Made by a program: the position numbers and the translations under genes. Positions 1 through 7,869 of a stretch of 64,000 nucleotides of DNA are shown here, piece by piece. Position 1 is the stretch's first letter. Every line of letters starts with the position of its first letter. The notes beneath the pieces are model-generated. The model had not been told where the DNA came from. It saw nothing but the letters and a program-made list of their open reading frames with translations, and searched no databases. This DNA comes from Candidatus Cloacimonetes bacterium HGW-Cloacimonetes-3. GTDB taxonomy: Bacteria; Cloacimonadota; Cloacimonadia; Cloacimonadales; Cloacimonadaceae. The stretch is from positions 1 through 64,000 of the forward strand of contig PHBO01000004.1 of NCBI GenBank assembly GCA_002840645.1, written 5' to 3'.

Positions 1-1840
1 GCTCATTCAACCCAAAGATATTCTTGCCCTTCTGTCCGCCGCTAATGCTTTCCACCTTGGGATAGAAATGCAAACCACGAGCATTGTAGGCGTCCTTGAT
101 AGCGAGCTGTCGGTCGTTTAACCCCCAACTGTGTGTGTCTGTGGCTATTTCTTTCATTAAGAGATTGTAAAAATAGCGGGGTTTATAGCGGGTCGAATCG
201 TTCGAGGCAACTCGGTTTTTAAGCACATATACCAGCAAGTTATCAAAGGCCTTAACATTTGTCACTGGATCAGGAAGACCAAAGACAGGATTGTTACGCA
301 AAGACCACCAAGCAGAAGAAATGGGGAAGCGATTGAAGTAACTTGAATAAAACTCTTCGTTAAGTGTTAATCCATAATTCTCCAAGTTATTGTTGTGCAC
401 ACTTTCTACGGTGAGAGTACTGTCCGATAAATCTTTGGTGTACAAATAAGAACGATAAATTGAGTTGCTTCTATAAACGCATGGGAAGTATGACGGAAAG
501 GCTTCATTCATCGCCTTATGCAAATTGTTGCCTGTCGGAGCCATGGTATTGTTATTGAGTATGTTGTAAATGAATAAATGTGTCATTTCATGACATAATG
601 CTGAACTATAACAACCATTACCGGCACTGATTCGTATTAGTGCGTTTGCGTTCTCTGTTTCGCCATTTTCATCGGGTTGCAGAGAAGCATTTGATATAAT
701 AACTGGTGGAATCAAGATACTATCTGCTGCTGATCCTAAAAAGCTACTTAACTTCTCAAAGAATGCACCTGCATGGTAGTACAAATTACTTGGCTTGCCT
801 GGTATGTTTGTGCAGTCATACACAATCTCTATTGGGGTTACCGCCTCATTAATACTCGAAGGCATTACATCATCTCCGTTGCTGAGCTTAACCTGCATAA
901 AATTTTCAGATAATAAACATGATTGTAAGCTATCAACGTGTGTCCCTTGATATATTGCCAAACCTAAATGGTTAGTGTATGTGGGGGTTGCAATGCTATC
1001 GCATATTGCAGAAGTAAATGTGTTTACAAAACCACGTGAGTCAACGCGCATATTATTATCGTTGTCTGAATACAAATACACCTTGCCCATAACAGAGACG
1101 CTCACATCATTTGATGTTCCATTATTGTTTATATACATTTTGCCTGTTACAGCATCAATCGCAAGATAACGAGATGCACCTCCTACCCAACACAAACGAT
1201 AATCTGGTGTTTTGCTAATATCTAACTTGTTAACATTGCAATATCGTAGGCGGAACTTTGGCATAAAGACTTTTTTATACTTGATCTCTTCATCAACCTC
1301 AACGTTTTCGTAGTAAATTCTTATTGCATCTTCTTTTTTGATCATGTTACCTATTGGTTCCTGCGGGATATCAACGGTAGCATCTAAAATGTCAACTCTG
1401 TTTTGAGTTTGATTATAGGTAATATTTAGGTATCCTCCTCCTTCGATAGGGTATCCGTTTATAACCTGCATATATCTTGTTCCATTACCCCACATGCTCG
1501 TAAATATGGCTGTTTTTGTTAGCTGGGTTCGTGATGCTGATAAATGCGGTAACATCTTATCTACCACTCTTTCAATAGTTTGCCTTATTGATGTAGTGTC
1601 CTGCGTGGCAGGTAATTGAATATCAGAGAAGCTACCACTGTAACTCGAAAGTTTCATTGTGTTATAGTTATATTCAAATGTGCCCTCAAATCCTGTTTCT
1701 GCTTTGAACTTCTCGGACAGGGCTTTCAGTTCCCTGTTTTTACGTACATACACCTCATTTTCGGCGGGATTCTCACTTGCGTAGATGGCAGTAAAAGCCA
1801 TCAACATCAGCAGGAGGAAGATGATTACTCTTGTTTTCAT
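1..1840 (-). CDS. Secreted thermolysin-like zinc metallopeptidase (3' end outside window)
   Basis: The reading frame runs without a stop from an ATG at 1840 to the left edge (613 codons seen). An AGGAGA ribosome-binding site lies just upstream. The N-terminus MKTRVIIFLLLMLMAFTAIY is a signal peptide. Residues of about 50-150 resemble the FTP/PepSY inhibitory propeptide of M4/M36 peptidases (for example NGYPIEGGGYLNI). HEMTH at residues 417-421 supplies two zinc ligands and the catalytic Glu. NEAF places the third ligand, Glu446, 25 residues after the second His. The architecture (signal, propeptide, gluzincin domain) fits an exported protease of the thermolysin/fungalysin group. The C-terminus, where a sorting domain would be expected, is not in the window. 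Peptidase type is fairly sure; the exact family is not. Confidence 0.8.
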   Translation of the reverse strand, partial: MKTRVIIFLLLMLMAFTAIYASENPAENEVYVRKNRELKALSEKFKAETGFEGTFEYNYNTMKLSSYSGSFSDIQLPATQDTTSIRQTIERVVDKMLPHLSASRTQLTKTAIFTSMWGNGTRYMQVINGYPIEGGGYLNITYNQTQNRVDILDATVDIPQEPIGNMIKKEDAIRIYYENVEVDEEIKYKKVFMPKFRLRYCNVNKLDISKTPDYRLCWVGGASRYLAIDAVTGKMYINNNGTSNDVSVSVMGKVYLYSDNDNNMRVDSRGFVNTFTSAICDSIATPTYTNHLGLAIYQGTHVDSLQSCLLSENFMQVKLSNGDDVMPSSINEAVTPIEIVYDCTNIPGKPSNLYYHAGAFFEKLSSFLGSAADSILIPPVIISNASLQPDENGETENANALIRISAGNGCYSSALCHEMTHLFIYNILNNNTMAPTGNNLHKAMNEAFPSYFPCVYRSNSIYRSYLYTKDLSDSTLTVESVHNNNLENYGLTLNEEFYSSYFNRFPISSAWWSLRNNPVFGLPDPVTNVKAFDNLLVYVLKNRVASNDSTRYKPRYFYNLLMKEIATDTHSWGLNDRQLAIKDAYNARGLHFYPKVESISGGQKGKNIFGLNE

Positions 1841-1855
1841 GTTTTCTCCTAATCT

Positions 1856-1884
1856 TGTATATACTATAGCGATTATTGTGTCAA
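1856..1884 (-). promoter_or_regulatory. Sigma-70-type promoter of the metallopeptidase gene
   Basis: On the minus strand TTGACA (1884-1879) is followed by a 17-bp spacer and TATACA (1861-1856). The expected start site is near 1849, which leaves a very short leader containing the AGGAGA site before the ATG at 1840. An alternative -10 with a 15-bp spacer is TATATA. Confidence 0.55.
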
Positions 1885-2002
1885 TAAATATCTAATATAT
1901 CCGGGATGTTTTGATTATTATTATGATCAGTACGTTGGGTATGTTGCTCTGGCGTGCAAATTTCTAAATAGGTGGTTTATGCTGTGATGCGGTAAAAGCG
2001 GT

Positions 2003-2060
2003 ACCAATCCCCACTCATTCCCCACTTTGAGGGCAATGGGTGGGCAATGATAGGGGGATG
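2003..2060 (+). repeat. Intergenic palindromic repeat, family B (degenerate copy)
   Basis: Shares the core GGGCAATGGGTGGGCAATGA plus a trailing GATGCCTGCAA-like segment with copies at 7786, 14416 and 50289. The left arm (CCCCACTCATTCCCCAC) pairs imperfectly with the right arm. It sits in the gap between the divergent genes starting at 1840 and 2198. Confidence 0.6.
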
Positions 2061-2099
2061 CCTGCAAAATAAATGCAAAATCTGTCCCGAAAATCAGAT

Positions 2100-2128
2100 T
2101 CTGTCCCCCACACTACTATGAAGGGATA
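2100..2128 (+). repeat. Short dispersed repeat, family D
   Basis: TGTCC, CCACACTA, TAT and GGGAT occur in the same order and spacing at 16503-16530, so about 29 bp is shared between two gaps more than 14 kb apart. Function unknown. Confidence 0.5.
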
Positions 2129-2139
2129 ATTTTGGAACC

Positions 2140-2167
2140 GGGCAAACACAGGGGTTTGCCCCTACAG
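2140..2167 (+). repeat. Hairpin repeat, family C (uninterrupted copy)
   Basis: GGGCAAAC pairs with GTTTGCCC around an ACAGGG loop, followed by CTACAG. The same element occurs inverted at about 14472-14497 and direct at 14534-14558. In the last copy the group II intron is inserted between CCCCTA and CAG, so this copy shows the empty site. Confidence 0.7.
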
Positions 2168-2197
2168 AATCCCTTATAGAAAAAAGGAGACAAAAAC

Positions 2198-2647
2198 ATG
2201 AAAGCAACAAGAGCGAATCTACTGGGAGAGTTCACCGGTAAGCTGGATGGGCTTATCTATTACCGCAGCCGCAGAACGGGAAAGCTGTATGTACGCAGGC
2301 AATGGGAAAGCAGGAATCATCCCGCTGCACCGCAGTTCAGCAGTGCCAATAAAGCGATTTTTGCCCTGCAACCATCCGATGCTTACAAAAACAACCTGCG
2401 GGATTATGTGATGCTGTATAACAAGCTTCCGATTGCGGCGTACAAGACACTGTGGACATGGACGAATGCCTATTCCATGCTGATGTTTGCCATGCAGAAA
2501 GCCATGCCCGGGGTGGTGGATTTGCCCACGATAACACGAGAGCAGATCACCAGCCAAAGCCTGCCGTGCATAAGCGTGAAGGCAGCTATCGAAGCGGGGC
2601 TTTTACCGCCCGTAAAGCTATACAGCAGGTTTAACGCAGTGATTTAG
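2198..2647 (+). CDS. Hypothetical protein, 149 aa
   Basis: I do not recognise the family. The ATG has an AAAAAGGAGAC ribosome-binding site seven bases upstream. The N-terminal third is basic with Gly and aromatic residues (GEFTGKLDGLIYYRSRRTGK). The middle is rich in Trp, Tyr and Ala (WTWTNAYSMLMFAMQKAMPG). There is no signal peptide or clear membrane segment. The N-terminal pattern of a Gly-x-Ser/Thr-Gly-Lys segment followed by an Arg-rich strand is reminiscent of short DUF6266-like proteins, but this is weak. The gene is convergent with the Sel1 gene, their stops three bases apart. A repeat-filled gap precedes it. Confidence 0.7.
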   Translation: MKATRANLLGEFTGKLDGLIYYRSRRTGKLYVRRQWESRNHPAAPQFSSANKAIFALQPSDAYKNNLRDYVMLYNKLPIAAYKTLWTWTNAYSMLMFAMQKAMPGVVDLPTITREQITSQSLPCISVKAAIEAGLLPPVKLYSRFNAVI

Positions 2648-2650
2648 GGA

Positions 2651-3505
2651 CTATCTGTGCTGATTTAACCAGTCATCTGCCATTTGCTCTACATATTCAG
2701 CGTCATCATCGCTTAGCAGTGCAAGAACCTGTTCAATATTGTTCTCTGCGCCTTCATAGCCACAGGCTTCGGCAAGCAGCCACCAGAAATAGGCTTGGCT
2801 GTTGTCTTCCTCAACGCCGGTGCCATTGTAGCAAAGAACGCCAAGATTGAACTGCGCATTGTTATGCCCTTGCTGGGCTGCTTCTTCATACCACCCGACA
2901 GCGGCTGCGAAGTCCTGCGCCACACCTTTTCCTGTTTCCAGGCAGCGGGCAACTCTGAACTGAGCATTTGCGTCGCCCTGCTCAGCAGCTAACTTATACC
3001 ATTTATAGGCTTCAGGAAAATTCTGCACTTCACCTTCTGTTAAGTAGTAATAATCGGCAAGAGTTATTTGAGAATCCAGCCAGCCCTGTTCTGCGGCGAG
3101 ACGATACCACTTAAGAGCTTCCTTTTGGTTTTGTTTAACTCCCTCGCCGTTCTGGTAGCATGCGCCCAGATTGTGCTGAGCTTCATCCAAACCCTGATCG
3201 GCAGCCTTTCGGATCCATTTGACCGCTTCCGCAAAGTCCTGTTTCACGCCTTCTCCATGGTAGTAACAATAGCCAAGATTGCTTTGTCCGGCGGAATAAC
3301 CTTGCTTGGCGGATTTCATAAACCACTCGGTGGCTTGTACATAGTCCTGAGTGATGCCTGCGCCCTGATAATACGCTATTCCCGCATCGTTCTGGGCTTC
3401 GGCATCCCCGTTGATGGCTTTAACAATCAAATCTTCTGAATAGGTAATGGCTGAAACAGTTATCGCTAACAAGAGCAATAACACGATACTTATACATCTG
3501 CGCAT
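2651..3505 (-). CDS. Exported Sel1-repeat (TPR-like) protein
   Basis: The 284-residue product starts with a signal peptide (MRRCISIVLLLLLAITVSA) and then carries about six Sel1-like repeats of 36 residues from residue 25 to about 250. Recognisable units include GIAYYQGAGITQDYVQATEW and NLGYCYYHGEGVKQDFAEAV. Such alpha/alpha solenoids act as protein-binding scaffolds, often in the envelope; no partner can be named here. A final acidic, non-repeat stretch (LLSDDDAEYVEQMADDWLNQ) ends the protein. AGGAGAGG lies just before the ATG. It is a single gene, separated by about 50 bp from the downstream end of the M20/asd operon. Confidence 0.85.
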   Translation of the reverse strand: MRRCISIVLLLLLAITVSAITYSEDLIVKAINGDAEAQNDAGIAYYQGAGITQDYVQATEWFMKSAKQGYSAGQSNLGYCYYHGEGVKQDFAEAVKWIRKAADQGLDEAQHNLGACYQNGEGVKQNQKEALKWYRLAAEQGWLDSQITLADYYYLTEGEVQNFPEAYKWYKLAAEQGDANAQFRVARCLETGKGVAQDFAAAVGWYEEAAQQGHNNAQFNLGVLCYNGTGVEEDNSQAYFWWLLAEACGYEGAENNIEQVLALLSDDDAEYVEQMADDWLNQHR

Positions 3506-3554
3506 TTCCTCTCCTTTTTGTGCTGTTTATTCTGTGATATGCTGATAAATGGGT

Positions 3555-4667
3555 TTATTGCAGTGCCAGATGGTGCATCAGTTTAATGCCTGTAGCAATG
3601 CACTCATCCTTAGGTAGGAATTTATCCGAGTGCAATGGGGCATCACATCCGCTGCCCAGCCAGAATAGCACACCGGGGTATAAGGTGGTGAAGAAGCCGA
3701 AATCCTCGCCTGTCATGGCGGTTTCTGCTTGTTGGTAATCCAGTTTCAGGGCTTGGCATGCAGATTCAAGTTGCTGCACCAGGTATGCATCGTTCACCAC
3801 TGCATCGTAGCTGCAAAGCAGTTCCACTTCGGCTGTTGCACCGATAGCTGCGGCACATGTATTAGCAAAATCATAGGTAAGCCGGTTCAGCTTATCCCGC
3901 ACCTGTTTCTTCAGGCTGCGGTGCGTGCCCTCAAGAGTGCAGAGGGCAGGGATTATATTGCGGATATCACCCGCACTCATTTTACCGATATGGTAGATAA
4001 CTCGATCGGTTTTACTGATCTCGTTCACGGCTGTGTGGATTTTGTTTGTGAAATCCAAGCCTGCATGCAGGGCATTGATGCCTTGTTCCGGATAGGCTAC
4101 ATGGCTGGCTTTGCCATGGAAGCGGACGTCAAACTCCTGCGGGATGCCAAAGAATATCCCCGCTTTGCTGGAGATAGTGCCTACCGGCAAGCCACTTGCC
4201 ACATGCAGGGCGCAGGCACTGTGGATTTTGTAGCTTTGGATGATGTCTTCTGCCAGCACGGATTGCGCTCCGCCCTTGCCTTCTTCTGCGGGTTGGAACA
4301 GGAAAAGTAGGTTGGTTGCAGGCTTGTCCAATGCAATTTGTTGCATCAAGCCCATCAGGATCGCCATGTGTACATCGTGCCCGCAGGCGTGCATAAAGCC
4401 TTCGTGTTGGGAAGGATAGGGGCTGCTGACGGTTTCCTTTATCGGCAGGGCATCCATGTCGGCACGGAAAAGCTTGTATGCACCTTCGCCGCCGTTGTAG
4501 GCAATCAGGATACCTGTGCTGTGCCTGAACTCGTGTAGCTTCCAGCTATCATCAGTGATGCCGGGAATATCCTGCAGAGTCTTAAGCAGCAAGGCTTTGG
4601 TCTGGTGCTCTTCAAAAGCTATCTCGGGGATTTGGTGCAGGGCTTTTCGCAGGGCGATGGCATTCAT
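3555..4667 (-). CDS. M20-family amidohydrolase, possible N-acetyl-diaminopimelate deacetylase
   Basis: This 370-residue metallopeptidase-fold hydrolase has the metal-binding motif HACGHDVH (near residue 93), the Glu pair in QPAEEGKGGAQ, and a C-terminal HSDKF His. This is the hippurate hydrolase/IAA-amidohydrolase branch of M20, which also contains the N-acetyl-diaminopimelate deacetylase of the acetylase lysine pathway. Its ATG lies two bases after the stop of asd, so the two are almost certainly co-transcribed. Asd feeds diaminopimelate synthesis, which favours an N-acyl-DAP deacylase over a general aminoacylase. Substrate assignment is inference; the enzyme class is solid. Confidence 0.85.
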   Translation of the reverse strand: MNAIALRKALHQIPEIAFEEHQTKALLLKTLQDIPGITDDSWKLHEFRHSTGILIAYNGGEGAYKLFRADMDALPIKETVSSPYPSQHEGFMHACGHDVHMAILMGLMQQIALDKPATNLLFLFQPAEEGKGGAQSVLAEDIIQSYKIHSACALHVASGLPVGTISSKAGIFFGIPQEFDVRFHGKASHVAYPEQGINALHAGLDFTNKIHTAVNEISKTDRVIYHIGKMSAGDIRNIIPALCTLEGTHRSLKKQVRDKLNRLTYDFANTCAAAIGATAEVELLCSYDAVVNDAYLVQQLESACQALKLDYQQAETAMTGEDFGFFTTLYPGVLFWLGSGCDAPLHSDKFLPKDECIATGIKLMHHLALQ

Positions 4668-4669
4668 GC

Positions 4670-5650
4670 TTATTGCCTGCCGGAATACTGTGCATGCTGC
4701 TTGAATATCTCCACGGCGTTAGCTGCTGCCCCCAGGCGGACGTTATGGCCTACATTCCAGAATGTTAGGGACTTATTGTCGCAGCCGTGACGCAAGCGGC
4801 AGGCATGAGAATCGTTGGAATTACCTATATCCAAAGGGGTTACATAGGAGTTCTGATAATATACAATGGTAGCTGCCTGGCTTAGTGCATTTTCTGCCAC
4901 GTTTATATCCACGGTTTTATCAAATTGCGCATATACCGAGGCACTGTGACCATATATAACCGGTACGCGCACAGTGGTTACGCTTACTTTTAGTTTGGGT
5001 AAACGAAGAATCTTGCGGGATTCAAAGTGCATCTTTTCTTCTTCCTGAGAGTATCCGCTATCCAGGAAGCCCCCTATCTGGGGGATTACATTCTGATCGA
5101 TAATATTGGGGTAGATACCTTTATCCGTGCTGCCTTTGCGCTGGTTCAACAGTGTGGCGATGCCCTGATGTCCGCTGCCGGAAACAGATTGGTAGGTGGA
5201 TACCACAAGCTGTTTTAAGCCAAAAAGTTTGTCCAATACAGACAGGGGCAGCACAATCTGGATGGTGGAACAATTCGGGTTTGCCACAATCCCGCTGTAG
5301 CCTGCAAGCAGGTCACCATTTACCGCGGGTACAACAAGCGGGATGCTTGCCTCTTGGCGGAAACCGGAAGAATTGTCGATGATTACTTCGCTGGCTTCGG
5401 CTGCAATGGGAGCGTAGGTTTTGGCAACGCCTGCTCCGGCGGAAAAGAATACATAGTCATAGTGCTTACACAGCGAGCTTTCCGTAAGGATTCGCACTTT
5501 TATGGGGTTGTCGTTGTAATATAGGGTGATGCCTTTGGACCTTTTGGAGGCATATAGATCTAATTCTGATATTGGGATATTACTTTCTTCCAGGCAGGTG
5601 ATCATCATTCTGCCTACTTCACCGGTTGCTCCAACTATGGCTATTTTCAT
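4670..5650 (-). CDS. asd: Aspartate-semialdehyde dehydrogenase
   Basis: Converts aspartyl phosphate to aspartate semialdehyde with NADPH, the branch point to lysine/DAP, threonine and methionine. The N-terminus IVGATGEVG is the nucleotide-binding loop. NPNCST contains the catalytic Cys, and YQSVSGSG is the conserved segment after it. The frame has an ATG at 5662, but the ATG at 5650 is preferred: GAGGTT sits five bases upstream and the protein then starts MKIAIVGATG at the family's normal position, giving 326 residues. It is the first gene of an operon with the M20 hydrolase. Confidence 0.92.
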   Translation of the reverse strand: MKIAIVGATGEVGRMMITCLEESNIPISELDLYASKRSKGITLYYNDNPIKVRILTESSLCKHYDYVFFSAGAGVAKTYAPIAAEASEVIIDNSSGFRQEASIPLVVPAVNGDLLAGYSGIVANPNCSTIQIVLPLSVLDKLFGLKQLVVSTYQSVSGSGHQGIATLLNQRKGSTDKGIYPNIIDQNVIPQIGGFLDSGYSQEEEKMHFESRKILRLPKLKVSVTTVRVPVIYGHSASVYAQFDKTVDINVAENALSQAATIVYYQNSYVTPLDIGNSNDSHACRLRHGCDNKSLTFWNVGHNVRLGAAANAVEIFKQHAQYSGRQ

Positions 5651-5743
5651 GTGTAACCTCATAATTATCTATTGTTTGGGTACTTGGATACTCAGGCTTG
5701 CAATGGTAATCTGAGTGATGTTCCAGTTTATACGCAGCCTTTG

Positions 5744-5766
5744 TTTGTCAATGTAAACTTGACAAA
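5744..5766. promoter_or_regulatory. Inverted repeat between divergent asd and tRNA-Arg, operator-like
   Basis: TTTGTCAA and TTGACAAA are perfect 8-bp inverted arms separated by seven bases. Each arm supplies a TTGACA-like hexamer, one for each direction. On the minus strand TATAAA lies 13 bp past its TTGACA (19 bp past an adjacent TTTACA). On the plus strand TATAAT (5793-5798) is 28 bp away, too far for a normal promoter. It could be a regulator site over overlapping divergent promoters or chance symmetry. Confidence 0.35.
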
Positions 5767-5802
5767 AAGCAGTGGTTTAAGGGACTGGTAACTATAATGC
5801 GC

Positions 5803-5878
5803 GCCCCAGTAGCTCAGTGGATAGAGCACCGGTTTCCTAAACCGTTGGTCGGATGTTCAAGTCATCTCTGGGGCGCCA
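5803..5878 (+). tRNA. tRNA-Arg (anticodon CCT)
   Basis: The cloverleaf is complete. The acceptor arm GCCCCAG (5803-5809) pairs with CTGGGGC (5868-5874). The D arm is GCTC/GAGC, the anticodon loop TTCCTAA has CCT at 5836-5838, and the T arm is GGATG-TTCAAGT-CATCT. The discriminator is G and CCA is encoded at 5876-5878. The basal pair of the anticodon stem is a C/T mismatch. It reads the rare Arg codon AGG. The next gene starts 27 bases after the CCA, so a joint transcript with the downstream ribonuclease gene is likely. Confidence 0.93.
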
Positions 5879-5905
5879 AATCTTTTTTAGGAGTGCTCGA
5901 AACAA

Positions 5906-7765
5906 ATGAAGCCAAAGCTTGCCTCAATCGTGGCTTTCTACCAAGCCCGCCAGTTTGTGTTAGGCTTGATCACGGAAGCGGGAGACAATCGTTACCGCGT
6001 ATATAGCGAAAGTGGTGATTGCGGTTGGTTCAATGCTGCCCGTTTCGTACTGATAGGCAAAAGCTCCTATGCTTTGGATGATGTTATTGCCAGCTTACTA
6101 AGTTTTAACGAAGCTCTTGAAACAGAAATAGAATATGTCTCCCGGCTTGATTATAGCTTCCTGAAGGATGCCATGCGCCTGGAAGATATCGCTGCCAGAC
6201 TCCAATTGTCCAGGGATAGCGCTTTGTTTGCGCTATATCTGCACCTGAAAGATCATCCTGATAAGTTCAGCCACAAGAAGGACGCTTTCCGCCTGAAATC
6301 CATCGAAGAACAACAAGCATATCAGGCGGAGGACTTGCTTGGGCGTGAACGGGAGAGTTACCTAAGCCAAGTACGTGAATTTCTGGCAGGCAAAGAGATA
6401 AGTGCAACCGCTTTGGACAAGCTTTATACCGAGCTTCCGGAGATATTGCTGGATAAAAAGCACCGGGATCTACAGCGCATCTTGCGAGATGACCGGGCGG
6501 ATATCAGCCTTGAAGAAGCTGTTACCACGCTCAGGCTTAAGTGCGGAGAGATCAGCTCCGATATTGATCCTGCCATTGCCGGGGCAGGGATACCGGTGGG
6601 ATTTTCTGCTTTGAAACAAGCTGAGAAGCTGCTCCCTTATGCACCCGGGGCGGGTGCGGTTACGGCTTTTTGTATAGACGATGAGGATACGCGGGATTAT
6701 GACGACGCTATCAGCCTGGAACCATGTGGAGAAGGCTGGAAGCTGGGGATACATGTAAGCGCAGCTGCTGCACGCATCGCACATGGCGGAAACCTGTTTG
6801 CAGAAGCTATGAAGCGTGCATCCTCGCTGTATGCCACCAATGCGGTTATTCCGCTTTTGCCGCCTCTTTATTCAGAGCAGGAACTTAGCCTGATAGCCGG
6901 ACAGAACCGAGGGGTTGTATCTCTGTATCTAACCCTGGATGCAGACCTTACTATCACCGAGCGGGTGTTTAAACTGGAGACAATAGCCATCTCTCACAAT
7001 TACAGTTACCGTCAGGTGGATAAAGCCATAAGCAGCACGCCTTTTGCTCCGCTGCTCCGCATCAGCAACAAACTTAAGGATGCAAGGCAGAGCACACATG
7101 GAGCTGATAAACAACGGTTTTTCTATTATTTCAAAGAAGTAAATGGTGTTTTGCAGCTTAGGCGGGTTGATAATTACAGCCCTGCCAGATTGATAGTTGA
7201 AGAGCTGATGATAGTGTTCAACAGCAGCTTTGCCGCCTATGCACAGGAGCATGGTTGCCCTATGATTTACCGCAATATAACCCGCTTTGGCAATGCCGAT
7301 GACGAGAACCCCGCCAGTCAGGCATATCTTTCCACCAAAGGGGAGTTCCACCCGGGTATTGGTGCTTCTGCCTATCTGCATGCCAGTTCGCCCATTCGCA
7401 GGGTTACAGACCTGCTAAACCAGTATCAGATGATTGCCCTATTGAAGGATGCCGCCCCGATCTTTACCGCGCCTATGCTGGAAGAAGCTATCAGTAGCAT
7501 AGAGAAAAGGCTGCTATTACTACGGGAAGTGGGGCATAAAAGCCAGCGTTACTGGCTATTAAAGTATATTCAGCAAGAGTTCCTGCATGTACCAATGGAT
7601 GCCTGTTTGCGGGGAGAAAGCCAAGGGAAGTTACGCTTAGAGATCATCCCCTGGGGTATGCAAGTGCTGGCAGTGTGCGATTCTTACCCGCGCACAGATA
7701 CCTTCAAATTGATTATCTACGAAGTGGTTTGGGAAGACTGGACTGTAAAAGCCGATATCGTGTAG
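5906..7765 (+). CDS. RNase II/RNase R family 3'-5' exoribonuclease
   Basis: The 619-residue protein contains the RNB catalytic domain. FCIDDEDTRDYDDAISL (about residues 256-272) carries the Asp cluster that binds the metal ions, and SPIRRVTDL (near residue 494) is the conserved C-terminal part of the domain. An N-terminal segment of about 230 residues has little recognisable similarity. No clear C-terminal S1 domain is visible, and the length is closer to RNase II than to RNase R. It degrades single-stranded RNA hydrolytically to nucleoside monophosphates. TTTTAGGAGTG precedes the ATG. It lies just after tRNA-Arg; a family B repeat follows its stop. Confidence 0.88.
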   Translation: MKPKLASIVAFYQARQFVLGLITEAGDNRYRVYSESGDCGWFNAARFVLIGKSSYALDDVIASLLSFNEALETEIEYVSRLDYSFLKDAMRLEDIAARLQLSRDSALFALYLHLKDHPDKFSHKKDAFRLKSIEEQQAYQAEDLLGRERESYLSQVREFLAGKEISATALDKLYTELPEILLDKKHRDLQRILRDDRADISLEEAVTTLRLKCGEISSDIDPAIAGAGIPVGFSALKQAEKLLPYAPGAGAVTAFCIDDEDTRDYDDAISLEPCGEGWKLGIHVSAAAARIAHGGNLFAEAMKRASSLYATNAVIPLLPPLYSEQELSLIAGQNRGVVSLYLTLDADLTITERVFKLETIAISHNYSYRQVDKAISSTPFAPLLRISNKLKDARQSTHGADKQRFFYYFKEVNGVLQLRRVDNYSPARLIVEELMIVFNSSFAAYAQEHGCPMIYRNITRFGNADDENPASQAYLSTKGEFHPGIGASAYLHASSPIRRVTDLLNQYQMIALLKDAAPIFTAPMLEEAISSIEKRLLLLREVGHKSQRYWLLKYIQQEFLHVPMDACLRGESQGKLRLEIIPWGMQVLAVCDSYPRTDTFKLIIYEVVWEDWTVKADIV

Positions 7766-7785
7766 GCTTGCTTGCTTCTTCACCG

Positions 7786-7860
7786 CTATCATTGCCCACC
7801 TAAACCCCACAAAGTGGGGAATGGGTGGGCAATGATAGGGCAATGCTTGCAGGTAAGAAG
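7786..7860 (+). repeat. Intergenic palindromic repeat, family B
   Basis: Arms CTATCATTGCCCACC...CCCCAC (7786-7810) and GTGGGGAATGGGTGGGCAAT... (7814-7838) form a long, slightly imperfect hairpin. The segment GGGCAATGCTTGCAGG following it is shared with the copy at 50289. It lies between convergent genes ending at 7765 and 7870 and might also act as a bidirectional terminator, though there is no U tract. Confidence 0.7.
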
Positions 7861-7869
7861 GCAGGTTAT

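Noticed and set aside
5651-5662. Start of asd at the upstream ATG (5662)
   Set aside because: The ATG overlaps the GAGGTT ribosome-binding site used by the ATG at 5650, and the later start gives the normal N-terminus.
5793-5798. TATAAT directly before tRNA-Arg as a consensus promoter
   Set aside because: Only four bases separate it from the tRNA 5' end and the nearest TTGACA is 28 bp away, so a normal promoter is not supported.
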